Notes: generated from the letters alone by a model not told the origin. Positions 48,665 through 59,245 are shown, counted from the stretch's first letter. The stretch: 64,000 nucleotides of DNA from Amaurobius ferox (GCA_951213105.1 OX578153.1:58476520-58540519); one strand, 5' to 3'. A program made the numbers and translations.

Positions 48665-49245
48665 GAAATATCATACTTTTTCGACTATGAATGTGACACA
48701 GAAGAATTTTTAAAATTTCCAAAGCATCTGAATATTTTAGTCAGTTCCGTACTAATAAAGAACTAACTCATCATCGATATCTGGTGAAGTTTTTGAAGCT
48801 AAAGGGTCGGATAAAGATTTCTTGGATGTATTTTCAAAAGTCTTTGGATTTTCTTACAAAATGTTTGATGTAAGTACCTGGTCAACCTAACGGATAAGAC
48901 GGACATTTATCTTGGGAATGTATATCTGGAAGAGGATTTATACTATGATGAATGGGCTATTTATCCGCATGGTACTACAGACATTACTTTTGTAATTCAG
49001 AAACCAGGTTTCGTAATGGAAACTTTTGCATTCGTTAAACCTTTTTCTTGGGGTATGTGGCTGAGCATACTCTTCTCTGTCATTTTTGCTTCTGCTGCCC
49101 ATTATTTGATGTTTCGGAGACAAATTTCGTTGTCCTCTGCGTGTTTCTACATATTTGGTACTTTGTTCGGAAAGCATCACAATTGGAACCCAAAATCAAT
49201 TGCCGAGAAAACACTGATCTTGAGAAAACACCCTCTCTCCTGTAA
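48665..49245 (+). pseudogene. Ionotropic receptor (IR/iGluR family), broken exon with pore region
   Basis: An acceptor (TTGTCTTTACAG) precedes a ligand-binding S1-like segment, SGEVFEAKGSDKDFLDVFSK then VFGFSYKM, followed after a frame break by LTDKTDIYLGNVYLEEDL. PHGTTDITFVIQKPGF leads to the first membrane span (PFSWGMWLSILFSVIFASA) and the pore-side motif LFGKHHNWNPKS. IRs are ligand-gated cation channels used in arthropod chemosensation. Stops in the first third, loss of the usual G-W-G region, and a 3' end cut by the antisense RT at about 49246 (before the second half of the channel and S2) indicate a pseudogene. A GTAAG at 49242 could be a chance donor. Confidence 0.78.
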
Positions 49246-49246
49246 G

Positions 49247-50680
49247 TTAGTCACTATAATTGGGAATGTTTTCTAGGATGTTATCGAGTGAAATTTGATA
49301 CACTGAGTTGATAATTTTAATAACAAAATTGGGGGGATATGCATTATTAGTCGCTGTACTCAATAATTCCATAAAGTGCGCTAATTTATAATATTCATCA
49401 CAAATTTTATTGATTCTGAGAGCCTGGTTTATTATAATATTTCTAAATACAGATATATGCAGACAAGAGTCAAAATGTTGAATTTTTGATGTATTAAATT
49501 TAAAATCCTGTCTTTTATCATACAAGTTTATAACCATATTACAATTTTGTAAATTTAAATTTAAATCTAAAAAGTTTGCAACATTTGTGTCATTATTACT
49601 TGCATTTAATTGTAAATTTTTTGGATAAAAGTTTAATACTATAGGGATATTATTATTTGGGGATACACATAAAATGTCATCTATATATCTAAACATGTGC
49701 ATATTATGCAAACTTGGATTAATGTTTTTTTCATAGAAGAATAAATACAGATTAGCTAACAATGATGAGGCACACCCCCCTTGTGGGATACCAACCTGTT
49801 GTTTAAAAATAGTACCACCATGTTGAATATAATTCTCATAAAGAGTGAAGTTAAGTAATTTTTTAAAAAGAAAATTTGAATATTTTAGGTTGATATTATA
49901 TTTTTCAAAAATTCCTAAAATAATTCTATACAGATCATCTATATTAATATTATTAAACAAATCTTTGAAATTAAAGGTATAAATACTACGAATATTAGTA
50001 AGAGTTTTCAATTTCTTAACTACTTCAAAACTGTTTTTTACAATATGACAATTATTAGAGATTTCATCTGACGAGGATACTTCATGTAATATCTTTAATA
50101 ATAATTTTCCAGCATTAGTAATGTAAGAATTATGGCCACTGGTAATGGTTCGAAAAGCAACAGGGGATTTATGAAACTTGGGTACTAAAACAATATATGG
50201 AATGTTATTACAACTATTTTTTAGATGGATTTGCTTATATTTGGCTGATATTCTATTGTATAAGATTTTAAGGTTAGTTTTATGTAAATTATAGATATGA
50301 TTATTAAGTAAGTGTGACTGAAGGGTATTTTTATAATAATATTTACATATAATTGAGTAGTTTCCACTTGCCTTATCGACATATGTAATGACAAAATCAT
50401 TTTGTATTTCTTTAATATCATTTTTAATTGAATTAAGTTTATATGAATTATTAATTTTCTGATTACATATATAATGATTTAAGTATTGCTCTATTAAGAC
50501 TCTCCAAGGTTTAAAGGCTTCTACAGGGATTTGATATTTATAACTGATTTTATAAATAAATTTATTTAAGTCAAGAAATAAACCTTTACATATTAATTTA
50601 TGTTTAAATTTAGTAGGTATACGGTACTTAGTACCCAGTAACATCAGTGATCTTAGTGCATCATAATTAATAATATTTAG

Positions 50681-50749
<69 letters not shown>

Positions 50750-50767
50750 TATATGTATAAATATCAA
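49247..50767 (-). CDS. Penelope-like element reverse transcriptase (506 codons)
   Basis: The RT copies RNA into DNA for retrotransposition. Visible in order: fingers VPKFHKSPVAFRTITSGHNS (about residues 195-215), motif A TFNFKDLFNNI (Asn266 where Asp is expected), motif B GIPQGGCASSLLANLYLFFYE-like region shortened here to GIPQGGCASSLLANL (about 325-340), motif C RYIDDILCV (Asp363, Asp364), then NVANFLDLNL. The IPQGG and FLDL motifs fit Penelope-like RTs. No GIY-YIG endonuclease follows; the frame ends at NYSD, where the IR exon begins. The first ~30 codons are translated AT/ATT microsatellite, so the true start is probably downstream or lost. Confidence 0.82.
50683..50749. repeat. (AT)n then (AAT)n microsatellite at the 5' edge of the Penelope-like ORF
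   Basis: An AT tract to about 50720 is followed by nine or so AAT units. It yields the artificial poly-Ile and Tyr-Ile start of the open frame and may be the insertion target or a 5' truncation scar. Confidence 0.9.
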
Positions 50768-51019
50768 ATTTTCAATTCTTAAAAAATAATTTGGTATTTC
50801 AGATTAAGTGCAGGCAAATGTATAGAAAATTATTTTACAAACTTCAAATTTAAAATGGAATGAATTATTATGGAATGAATTTCTTACAATGTGTTTCTCT
50901 TTTTGTCTCTCTCTATAAACTGTTCTTTTTAAATAAAAATCCATAGACACTATTTCCTAAGAAAGTTATCTTGATCTTGTGTTGTTGAATAGCTCGAGTA
51001 ATGTCACACATTAAATGCA
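50768..51019. other. Short spacer upstream of the Penelope-like ORF
   Basis: AT-rich. No promoter or pseudo-LTR was recognised. Confidence 0.3.
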
Positions 51020-51262
51020 CCCGGGTTCGATTCCAGCCACTGCCAAAACTGCCGCCGTGTTCACGCGGAGTACGATCACGTTAAACATGTGGGTCCGTAA
51101 GTCCTTCCGAGAGGTTGGTGGTAGGGGAAGGAGGGTACGGTCCCTGTGGATGCCTCCCCCACTGGGTTCCGGTCTAAATTGGGTGGCACTTCCCGGCCGT
51201 CCAAACAGTAACCTTACACCTTTCTGGTAGGTCGGACGGTCTGGGTCTCAACAACAACAACA
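51020..51262 (+). mobile_element. 5'-truncated tRNA-derived SINE
   Basis: It begins at the B box (CCGGGTTCGATTCCAGCC) and runs through the body and the CCGTCC/GGACGG hairpin to a (CAA)n tail. It is flanked by an exact 14-bp duplication ACACATTAAATGCA (51006-51019 and 51263-51276). The truncation point shows that reverse transcription stopped within the tRNA-like head. Confidence 0.93.
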
Positions 51263-51276
51263 ACACATTAAATGCA

Positions 51277-53013
51277 GGCCTTATAATACGAGTATTGTAC
51301 AATCTAAGGTCTCTATTGTGAGTATTGCGCAGTCTAAGGTCACCATCATCCAAGAATATGAACTTTTTAAATTTATTTGCAAGGAATTTATTTCAAAACT
51401 ATTTTAGTTGTAACAAACAGGACTGTTCACAATATGGACCAAAGTATGTCCTAAAGCAGTGACAAATTAAACTAATTTATAGATCACTCGTAATAGACAT
51501 TACTAGTATATTGACGCATATTTTAATACAATTATACTACACAAACACCAACTAATGAGTAACTGATGTACATACTTACCAGTAGTTCTAGACTGTAAAT
51601 ACATGCTTGCATTTCTTAAAGCATTAATTCAGAAGAAAAAAAATGTATTATACTTAATTATATTAAATAATAATACTTTTTTTAATCCATAACTTAGGAA
51701 TATCTATATACAAGTGATACAAATTAGATAAATATAAGTACAATATGAAATAATTTTAATTTACATAGCTTCTAAATAAAGAATATCTCCAAATAGCGGA
51801 CATCATGTTCCATGATGTCCGTTATTCAGATGTTTTATTCAATATATTAATTGCACAAAATGTTACTTATATGTTTAATCATTTTCACATTCATTTTACT
51901 ATACACGTAAATATACCATTCAATGCATACACTAAAATAAAATTCCTTCAATATTTATATGAAGATTTATTGGTTAAGATCCGTTTAAAGTCGATCTGTG
52001 AAAATATTGAGTGGCAAATGTGTTTTATATACTATTGTTTTTTTAACACTTTTGATAAGGTTTCCTATAAACTTATTTGTTTTTACAACTAGGATGTTCC
52101 TCCCTTGCTTGCTGATACTCGTTTTACCCAACTGCTTTGCAGATGTTACATGCCTGCTGGGGCTAATTTATTTCTTATTTAATGTCGTTTACCAAAGCCC
52201 GAAGCTCGACTCGCGAGCTCTTTCACCCCGCCCGATCCTGTCCCTACACCTGAAGACCTACCAGTACTTTTAGACCGGTTTTGATTAACATTCCCAGTGG
52301 GATAAGATCATTTTCTCATGGGTTGAATTTTAAAGGAATCGTGTAAGGCACTTAAGCTGAGCTGTACTAATAAACGGCATAATATATAATTCGAGGTTTA
52401 ACTGATTGTATAATGATCGCAAATTTAAATGTAGAGAAATTATATGAATTTAAATAAATAGACAGTTGGAATATTAATAATTATAACATAGGTGGCCCAG
52501 GAAAAATAGTTTTCGTTATCAGTTTGTGTTGTCGTTAATAAGCACCAACAATAAGTAATATTGTAGTTAACAATTTTATTGTTAAATATGTATGTATATA
52601 TATACATATATACAATATAAAACTTGAAAAAATGCTACAATTTTGAGTGAATTGATTAAAAAGCTGAAAGCTAAAAAAATAATTTTTAATACAACTTGTA
52701 AAGCGCTATGCTGCAATTTTACATGTGTATACCTATATAAATTCCCAAATAGGACTAGTAGCAATGTACTCGTAAAATTTCTAGATAAGTGACGTAAGTA
52801 TCGGCCGGGGGGAGTTGCGACCCCCAACACTCCGGTTAAAGCTTTTTTCCGCCATGGCAAACGCTCCCGATAGCCGATACTCCCTACACTATTTTCTTCA
52901 TGACTCTTATAAAACCGTAAAAAATTACATACATACATATACACTTTCAATAACTTGTACAAATCCAAATGTTTACTATAATACGCCAAAACAAACCAAA
53001 AAGGACACACTAT
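51277..53013. other. Spacer with a 16-bp foldback and a GC-rich patch
   Basis: 51792-51826 is an inverted repeat (CGGACATCATG-TTC-CATGATGTCCG, extended to 16 bp with one mismatch). 52085-52280 and 52795-52870 are GC-richer than the surroundings. Overlapping open frames of 91-95 codons (51805-52273) show no family I know. No gene is supported. Confidence 0.4.
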
Positions 53014-53806
53014 AAAAAAAAATCTGCTGTGGGCAGCACATGACTTTCCTTATATAATGTAATGAATTTACTGCTTTTACAGTAAAAAAATAGGTTATTT
53101 TTTTAGTATATATTTATATTCTTTCCAAGACGTTGAATTTTCGTCAATTAGCCCTGATTTTCATTGATTTAACGTCATTTTTATCCATTTGGCGAGAATT
53201 TTGTTAATTTGGCAACATTAAAAATGTCGCTAAATTAGCGACATTCCGCCAAATTCGTCGGCAAAATCTCGCCAAGCGTTATGAACGGAGAAATAAGTTA
53301 TTCTTACAGCAGATAAATGACTATTGGCGTTCAAATACAAAAGTATTACTCAAAGTATCTTTTCTCATGAATGGAACGAGCTAGATCCACGAGAATGATG
53401 TCACCAAATTCATCACATGATATTACATATGAAAAGTGAACATGTTTCTCAATACGAAATATTTTTTTTATTTTATATGACTTTTTGATGATTTTTTTTA
53501 ATAATGTGCAATATCTCGAGAACGGTTCATGCTAGCGTTCTAAAGGTTTTGTTAATCGTTTTCTAAGGAAAAATTACATAATAAATGTCTATTTGCGTAA
53601 CTTTATTAAAGGTTTTTATTTTTTGATGATTTTTTCAAAATTTCACTCGAAAATTTAAGGGCAGGGGGGTTCTGAATATTCGATTGCATTTAAAACAATA
53701 GGCTTCCAATATTCACGAATTGTGATTTTTGTATCAAATTTCATTCGATTCGCTCCATTCGTTCGTGAGATATCGTCTCCACAGACTCACTGACACACAC
53801 ACACGC

Positions 53807-53843
<37 letters not shown>

Positions 53844-53969
53844 TCACCTCAAAAATGTTTGATTCGTGATCAGGGATGCTTGAAACGTGCTCTCCCGTCG
53901 AAAACTCGAATTCGAATTTTCGACCCCGTCACAATACTTTCCTTATACATTATGTATATAAGGAAAGTA
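53014..53969 (-). mobile_element. H-family element, copy H3
   Basis: It runs from an A run plus ATCTGCTGTGGGCAGCACAT at the left to the terminal palindrome 53935-53969 at the right, with the foldback block near 53185-53280 and an AC microsatellite at about 53795-53840. A TATAAA lies on both sides, but a longer target duplication is not clear. Confidence 0.83.
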
Positions 53970-54741
53970 TAAACACCGACAGCAAATAAACATTTGTAAG
54001 TCTATAAAAAAAAAATAATAAAACACAAAAGAATTACAATAAATCATTTTTAAAACTTTTTAATGAAGAAAAAAATATCGAAATCATCCGGCAGGCTATT
54101 GTATAATTTACAGAAATTAAAGAAAAAACTTCTAAATTCATTGTAAAAATGAATTCCAATTTTTGTCTTCATTTATAAATTTTTCGACACATTACAATAG
54201 GTAGGACAAAGAAACTAATGGAGCCAATTGCTTTAAACAAAAATATTCTACCCAAATTCTTTAGAAATCCCTTCCTGCACCGAAAAGCCTGCAACGTCCA
54301 TTGCACAAACAACATCTAGATTGGTCTCCCATCCGATTGGACTCTGACAAAGTGAATCCGGTGTTCTTTGAACTCCAACATCAGCTAGGTTGGTCTCCAG
54401 CCGAATGGGACGCTCGACTCTAGTGAGTATGCAATGTAGTTGCATAACTTCAATATCATCATCTGACGGTCTCCAGCCGAAGAGGACGCTCGAATCTAGG
54501 GGGATAGAAGCTAACTTAGAGCGGCTCCCCGCTAGATTGGTCTCCACCTCCGATTGGACGCATCCTAGTGGATCAGAAATTGTAACTTTACGGTAAAGGA
54601 TCAGATATGTTCTACTGATTTGTGTATACATATGTATATATACATGTCTTCTATATATATGATATTTTTGTAATTATTTTTTAAAAATGGTAGATAAAAC
54701 TGGTAGTAAGTTTAAATCCAGAAATTTTATTTGTTACGTTT
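53970..54741. other. Spacer with a fourfold GGTCTCCAGCCGA repeat (54316-54570)
   Basis: Four imperfect repeats carry the order CTAG(A/G)TTGGTCTCC, a CCGA(A/T) word and a GGACGC word. On the minus strand a 127-codon frame (54248-54631) spans them and contains repeated words ETNLDVV, ETNLADV and ETNLAGS. I do not recognise the protein; a repeat-derived chance frame is as likely as a real exon. The flanking sequence shows nothing else. Confidence 0.5.
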
Positions 54742-55480
54742 GAAAAATCTGATGACTTTCCCCGAAGACTCATATTCAAGCTCTCTTTACTGTTCAAAAG
54801 TTTAACACCTCAAAATAACACGCGTAATTATTTAAAATTAAACTGAATTTTTACAGTTTTAATTCAAATATCGTTATATTAGCAACAGATTATTTTCAAA
54901 AGTGTTTTTGCGAAAATGCGAAAGGAATAAAATATCTCAAGAACGGTTAGTCTTAGAGTAATGGGGTTGGTCTTGTGCGTTTCATCTCCAAAAATTGCGT
55001 ATAAAACAGGCATTTAATTGATATATTTGAGCATACGTAGTTTTTTATTTTAGATGTTAACATTTTTTGCTGGCCATTTCGCAAGAAAGGCAGGTTCGTT
55101 TTTTGTCGAATCGTACCGAAATCTAATCAACACCAGGGTAACTCACAAGTGCCTTATCTACCAAATTTTGTGAAATTTTGTCTATTACTTTTTCAGTTAG
55201 AGTGGATACATACATTGAACAGACAGACACACACACACGCACATAGACGTCAATCTAAAAACAATTCTTTCGTGTTCTAGAGGTCCGAAAACGTGCAGAT
55301 CTGTTCAAAATCTGACGTTTGTTTGCCGCCTGAATTTGAAATCTGTTTGCCGCCCAGGTGGTGTAGTGGATAGCGTGTTCGGCTGATGTGTGGAGGGCTC
55401 GGGTTCGAATCCCGAATAAGGCATGGAGGCTTGTGTGGCTACTGTAACTGGATTTCGATCTGTTGTTGCCACGTTAATTG

Positions 55481-55511
<31 letters not shown>

Positions 55512-56093
55512 CTCGAGTTGCAATCTCGAGAACGGCTAGTCCTAGTGTAATGGGGTTGGTCTTATTCTTTTCTTCGCTAAAAATTACGTAATAAACAAGC
55601 ATTTAATAGTTGAGCATACGCAGCTTTTAATTTTAGATTTTTGAGGGCCATTTTGAAAAAAAAAGGCAGATTATTTTTTTTCGAATCCTGCCAAAATCTA
55701 ATCAGCACCAGGGTGACTCACAAGTGACTCATCTACCGAATTTTGTGAAATTCGGTACAGTAGTTTTTCAGTTAGAGTGGATACAAGCGCAAACCATTTC
55801 GCAAAAAAAGACGGGTTATTTTATTCCGAATCGTACCCAAAACTAATCAGCACCAGATTCGCCCACAAGTGACTTACTAAATTTTGTGAAATTCGGTCCA
55901 TTAGTTTTTTAGTTAGAGTGGATACAAAATCTGCATAGACAGACAGACACACACACACAGACGTCACGCTAAAAATAGTTCTTTCGCATTCTAGATGTCT
56001 CGAAACGTTTAGATCCGTCGAAAACTCGAGTTGCGATTTTCGGCATGATTCCAGTACTTCCCCTGTACATTACCATGTATTGCAGGGAAAGTA
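54742..56093 (+). mobile_element. D-family element, copy D3 (SINE inserted)
   Basis: It starts GAAAAATCTGATGACTTTCC, which matches the H-family left end without its GGGCAACAC stretch. Inside are two or three repeats of a module with CTCGAGAACGGCTAGTC, AATCAGCACCAG and TTAGTTTTTCAGTTAGAGT, an ACAC microsatellite near 55938, and GATCCGTCGAAAACTCGA. It ends with a palindrome-type end at 56055-56093. It gives the unoccupied counterpart of the SINE site in D1. Confidence 0.75.
55350..55510 (+). mobile_element. Second tRNA-derived SINE family, poly(A) tail
   Basis: The head GTGGTGTAGTGGATAGCGTG (A box) and CGGGTTCGAATCCCG (B box, perfect stem) is tRNA-like. A short body and about 26 A follow. The poly(A) tail sets it apart from the (CAA)n SINEs and implies a different partner LINE. 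A target duplication is not clear. The strong tRNA look is not backed by a complete acceptor stem, so it is not a functional tRNA gene. Confidence 0.75.
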
Positions 56094-56363
56094 AAAATCA
56101 CAGAACAGGAAATCAAAGCAAAATCTTCAAACATATATTTAAAAAAAAAATTCAGGCAGAGCAAACAAATCATTAGTATTACAGCATAAATTAAATAATG
56201 TATAAAATTTAAAAACAGAAAAGTTTTTCAAAAGATTGCGATTAAACTTAGCTGGAATGTGAAATAACATATGGCACCTTCAGCTAGGCTTGCTAGCATG
56301 AATATGGATGACATTTAAAAGTGCACCACAATCAATTTAATTGGTGAGTAATTTCTTAATAAA
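56094..56363. other. Short spacer, nothing recognised
   Basis: AT-rich sequence between D3 and the C-family fragment. No gene or repeat terminus is visible. Confidence 0.35.
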
Positions 56364-56470
56364 CAAGAAAGATCAATCATGCATAAGCATTAATTATGGA
56401 AACATTTCCAACTGAAATGCAATTTTATTATAAACATCTCTACACTGTGATGCATTCAGGGCTGATATAT
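56364..56470 (+). repeat. C-family 5' fragment, cut by D4
   Basis: It starts AAGAAAGATCAATCATGCAT and continues as other C copies up to GGGCTGATATAT, where element D4 begins. The rest of the C copy is not found beyond D4 and H4. Confidence 0.75.
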
Positions 56471-57090
56471 TACTTTCCCTGCAATATATGGTAATATATA
56501 GGGAAAGTATTGGAATCACACGGGATCATACGGATCATACGGATCTACACGTTTCGAAACCTTTAGAATACGAAAAAACTATTTTTAGTGTGACGCCTGT
56601 GTGTGTGTCTGTCTGTCTGTGCAGATTTTGTATCCACTCTAACTAAAAAACTATTGGACCGAATTTCATAAAATTTGGAAGTAAGTCACTTGGGGGAGAA
56701 TCTGGTGCTGATTAGTTTTGGGTACGATTCAGGATAAAAGAACCCGCCTTTTTTTGCGAACTGGCCCGCAAAAGCTTGTATCCACTCTAGCTGAAAAACT
56801 AATAGACCGAATTTTACAAAATTCGGTAGATAAGTCACTCGTGGAACACTCTGGTGCTGATTAGATTTTGGTACGATTCGGAAAAAATTAACCTGCCTTT
56901 TTATGCAAAATAGCCAGCAAAAATCGCCAAAACTTAAAATTGAAAACTACGTATATTCAAATATATCCATTAAATGCTTATTTTATACGTAATTTTTAAC
57001 GAAGAAAATACTAAGACCAACCCTATTACACTAGGACTAGCCGTTCTCGAGATATTTAAGTTTTTTAATATTTTCTCTACGCCACCTTTG
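56471..57090 (-). mobile_element. D-family element, copy D4
   Basis: It begins with the palindrome 56471-56509 (TACTTTCCCT...AGGGAAAGTA), then GATCTACACGTTTCGAAAC, a TG/TCTG microsatellite, and the AACTAAAAAACTATTGGACC module, and ends near 57085 next to the A run of H4. It is reverse to D3. Confidence 0.75.
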
Positions 57091-57893
57091 AAAAAAATCT
57101 GATGTGGGCAACACATGACTTTCCTTATATAATGTAATGAACTTACTACTTTTACAGTAAAAAAATAGATTTTTCTTATAGTAGATACTAATATTCTTTC
57201 CATGATATTGAATTTTCGATAATTAGTCATCATATTCATTGACTCAGCGTCATTTTTATCCATTTGGCGAGATTTTCGTTAATTTGGCAACATTTCAAAA
57301 AGTCGCTAAGTTGGCGACATTCCGCCAAATTCGTCGCCAAAAACTCGCCAAGCGTTATGCACTAAGAAATAAGTTATTCTTACAGCAGATAAATGACTAT
57401 TGGCGTTCAAATACAGAAGTATTACTCAAAGTATCTTTTTTCATGAATGGAACGAGCTAGATCCACGAGAATGATGTCACCCAATTTATCGCATCGTATT
57501 ACATATGAAAAGTGAACAGGTTTCTCAATAGGAAATATTTATTTTTTATTTTATATGACTTTTTGATAATTTTTTTAAAAAATGTACAATATCTCGAGAA
57601 CGGTTCATGTTAGCGTTCTAAAATTTATGTCAATCGTTTTCTAATGAAAAATTACCTAAGAAATGTCTATTTCTGTAACTTTATTAGTGGTTTTGATCTT
57701 TTGACGATTTTTTCAAAATTTCATTCGAAAATCTAGGGGATTCTGAACATTCGATTGCGCATAAAAACAATAAGCGTCCAGTGTTTATGGAATGTGATTT
57801 TTGTACCAAATTTGGTTCGAATCGGTCCATTGGTTCGTCAGTTATCGTCTCCACAGACTCACTGACACACACACTTACACGCACACAAACATA

Positions 57894-57939
<46 letters not shown>

Positions 57940-58369
57940 TCACCTCAAAAATATTTGATTTGTGATCAGGGATGCTTGAAACGTGTTCTCCCGTCGAAAA
58001 CTCGAATTCGAATTTTCGACCCCGTCACCATACTTTCCTTTCGGGACGTGGTAGCCCATTGGTTAGCGCGCTGGACTTGCACTCGGTAGGCCCGGATTCG
58101 ATTCCAGCCACTGCCAAAACTGCCGCCGTGTTCACGCGGAGTACGATCACGTTAAACATGTGGGTTCGTAAGTCCCTCCGAGAGGTTGGTGGTAGAGGAA
58201 GGAGGGTACGGTCCCTGTGGATGCCTCCCCCACTGGTTTCCGGTCTAAATTGGGTGGCACTTCCTGGCCGTCCAAACAGTTACCTTACACCTTTCTGGTA
58301 GGTCGGACGATCTGGGTAACAAAAACAACAACAATACTTTCCTTATACATTCTGTATATAAGGAAAGTA
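57091..58369 (-). mobile_element. H-family element, copy H4 (SINE inserted in its terminal palindrome)
   Basis: The left end is an A run with ATCTGATGTGGGCAACACAT, the foldback block lies at 57262-57355 and the AC microsatellite at about 57867-57933. The terminal palindrome is split by the SINE at 58041-58333: one arm lies at 58030-58040 and the rest at 58341-58369. Confidence 0.85.
58041..58333 (+). mobile_element. tRNA-derived SINE with A and B boxes, no 5S head
   Basis: The head CGGGACGTGGTAGCCCATTG, A box TGGTTAGCGCGCTGG and B box GGATTCGATTCC are intact and correctly spaced for a type 2 Pol III promoter. The body and CCGTCC/GGACGA hairpin lead to (CAA)n. It is flanked by an exact 11-bp duplication ATACTTTCCTT (58030-58040, 58334-58344). 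It is the reference for what the 5S-headed copies have lost. Confidence 0.93.
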
Positions 58370-59245
58370 ATAATAGGTTTTTCTTATAGTAGATACTAAT
58401 ATTATTTCCAAGATATTTAATTTTCGACAATTAGTCGTCATTTTCATTGATTTAGTGTCATTTTTATGCATTTGGCGAGATTTTCGGTAATTTGGCAACA
58501 TTTAAAAAAGTCGCCAAGTTGGCGACATTCCGCCAAATTCGTCGCCAAAATCTCGCCAAGCGTTATGCACTAAGAAATAAGTTATTCTTGCAACAGATAA
58601 ATGACTATTGGCGTTCAAATACAAAAGTATTAGTCACAGTATATTTTTTCATGAATGGAACGAGCTAGATTCACGAGAATGATATCACTCAATTTATCGC
58701 ATGGTATTACATATGAAAAGTGAACATGTTCCTCAATAGGAAATATTTTTTTATTTTATATGACTTTTTGATAATTTTTTTGAAAAATGTACAATGTCTC
58801 GAGAACGGTTCATGTTAGCGTTCTAAAAGTTATGTCAATCGTTTTCTAATGAAAAATTACATAAGAAATGTCTATTTGCGTAACTTTATTAGTAGTTTTG
58901 ATTTTTTGACGATTTTTTCAAAATTTCATTCGAAAATTTAGGGGGGTTCTGAGCATTCGATTGCGTAAAAAAACAATAGACTTCCAGTGTTTAAGGATTG
59001 TGATTTTTGTACCAAATTTGGCTCGAATCGGACCATTCGTTCGTCAGTTATCGTCTCCACAGACTCACTGACACACACACACACATACACACATACTTTC
59101 ACACACACACACACAGACATCACTTCAAAAATGTTTGATTCGTGATCATGGATGCTTGAAACGTGCTCTCCCGTCGAAAACTCGAATTCGAATTTTCGAC
59201 CCCGTCACAATACTTTCCTTATACATTATGTATATAAGGAAAGTA
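58370..59245 (-). mobile_element. H-family element, copy H5, fused to H4
   Basis: Homology starts at ATAGGTTTTTCTTATAGTAG directly after H4's palindrome, so its own left end (A run and GATGTGGGC part) is missing. The interior and the terminal palindrome (59211-59245) are complete. H4 and H5 thus form a head-to-tail pair sharing one palindrome at the joint. Confidence 0.83.

Larger units (their letters stand above)
42127..49011. repeat. Three-copy 2,295-bp tandem segmental duplication
   Basis: Units are 42127-44421, 44422-46716 and 46717-49011. They are almost identical: I noticed one difference near 42194 (CCTCCTGC versus CCTCTTGC) and one at the second junction (CCAAG versus CCAGG). Each unit starts in the middle of the LINE remnant and ends inside the IR exon. 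The junctions join CCAGGTTT to TCAACTGACG with no shared bases between the original flanks. An assembly artefact cannot be excluded from sequence alone. Confidence 0.97.

Noticed and set aside
42127..49011. Interpretation of the repeated units as LTRs of a retrovirus-like element
   Set aside because: Units are adjacent with no internal gag-pol between them and begin and end inside a LINE and a receptor exon.
50683..50767. Poly-Ile/Tyr-Ile start as a real N-terminus or membrane anchor of the RT
   Set aside because: It is the translation of an (AT)n(AAT)n microsatellite; the conserved protein begins afterwards.
58043..58115. Functional tRNA gene (also 55350-55425)
   Set aside because: A and B boxes are good, but the acceptor stem does not close and the unit continues into a SINE body with a (CAA)n or poly(A) tail.
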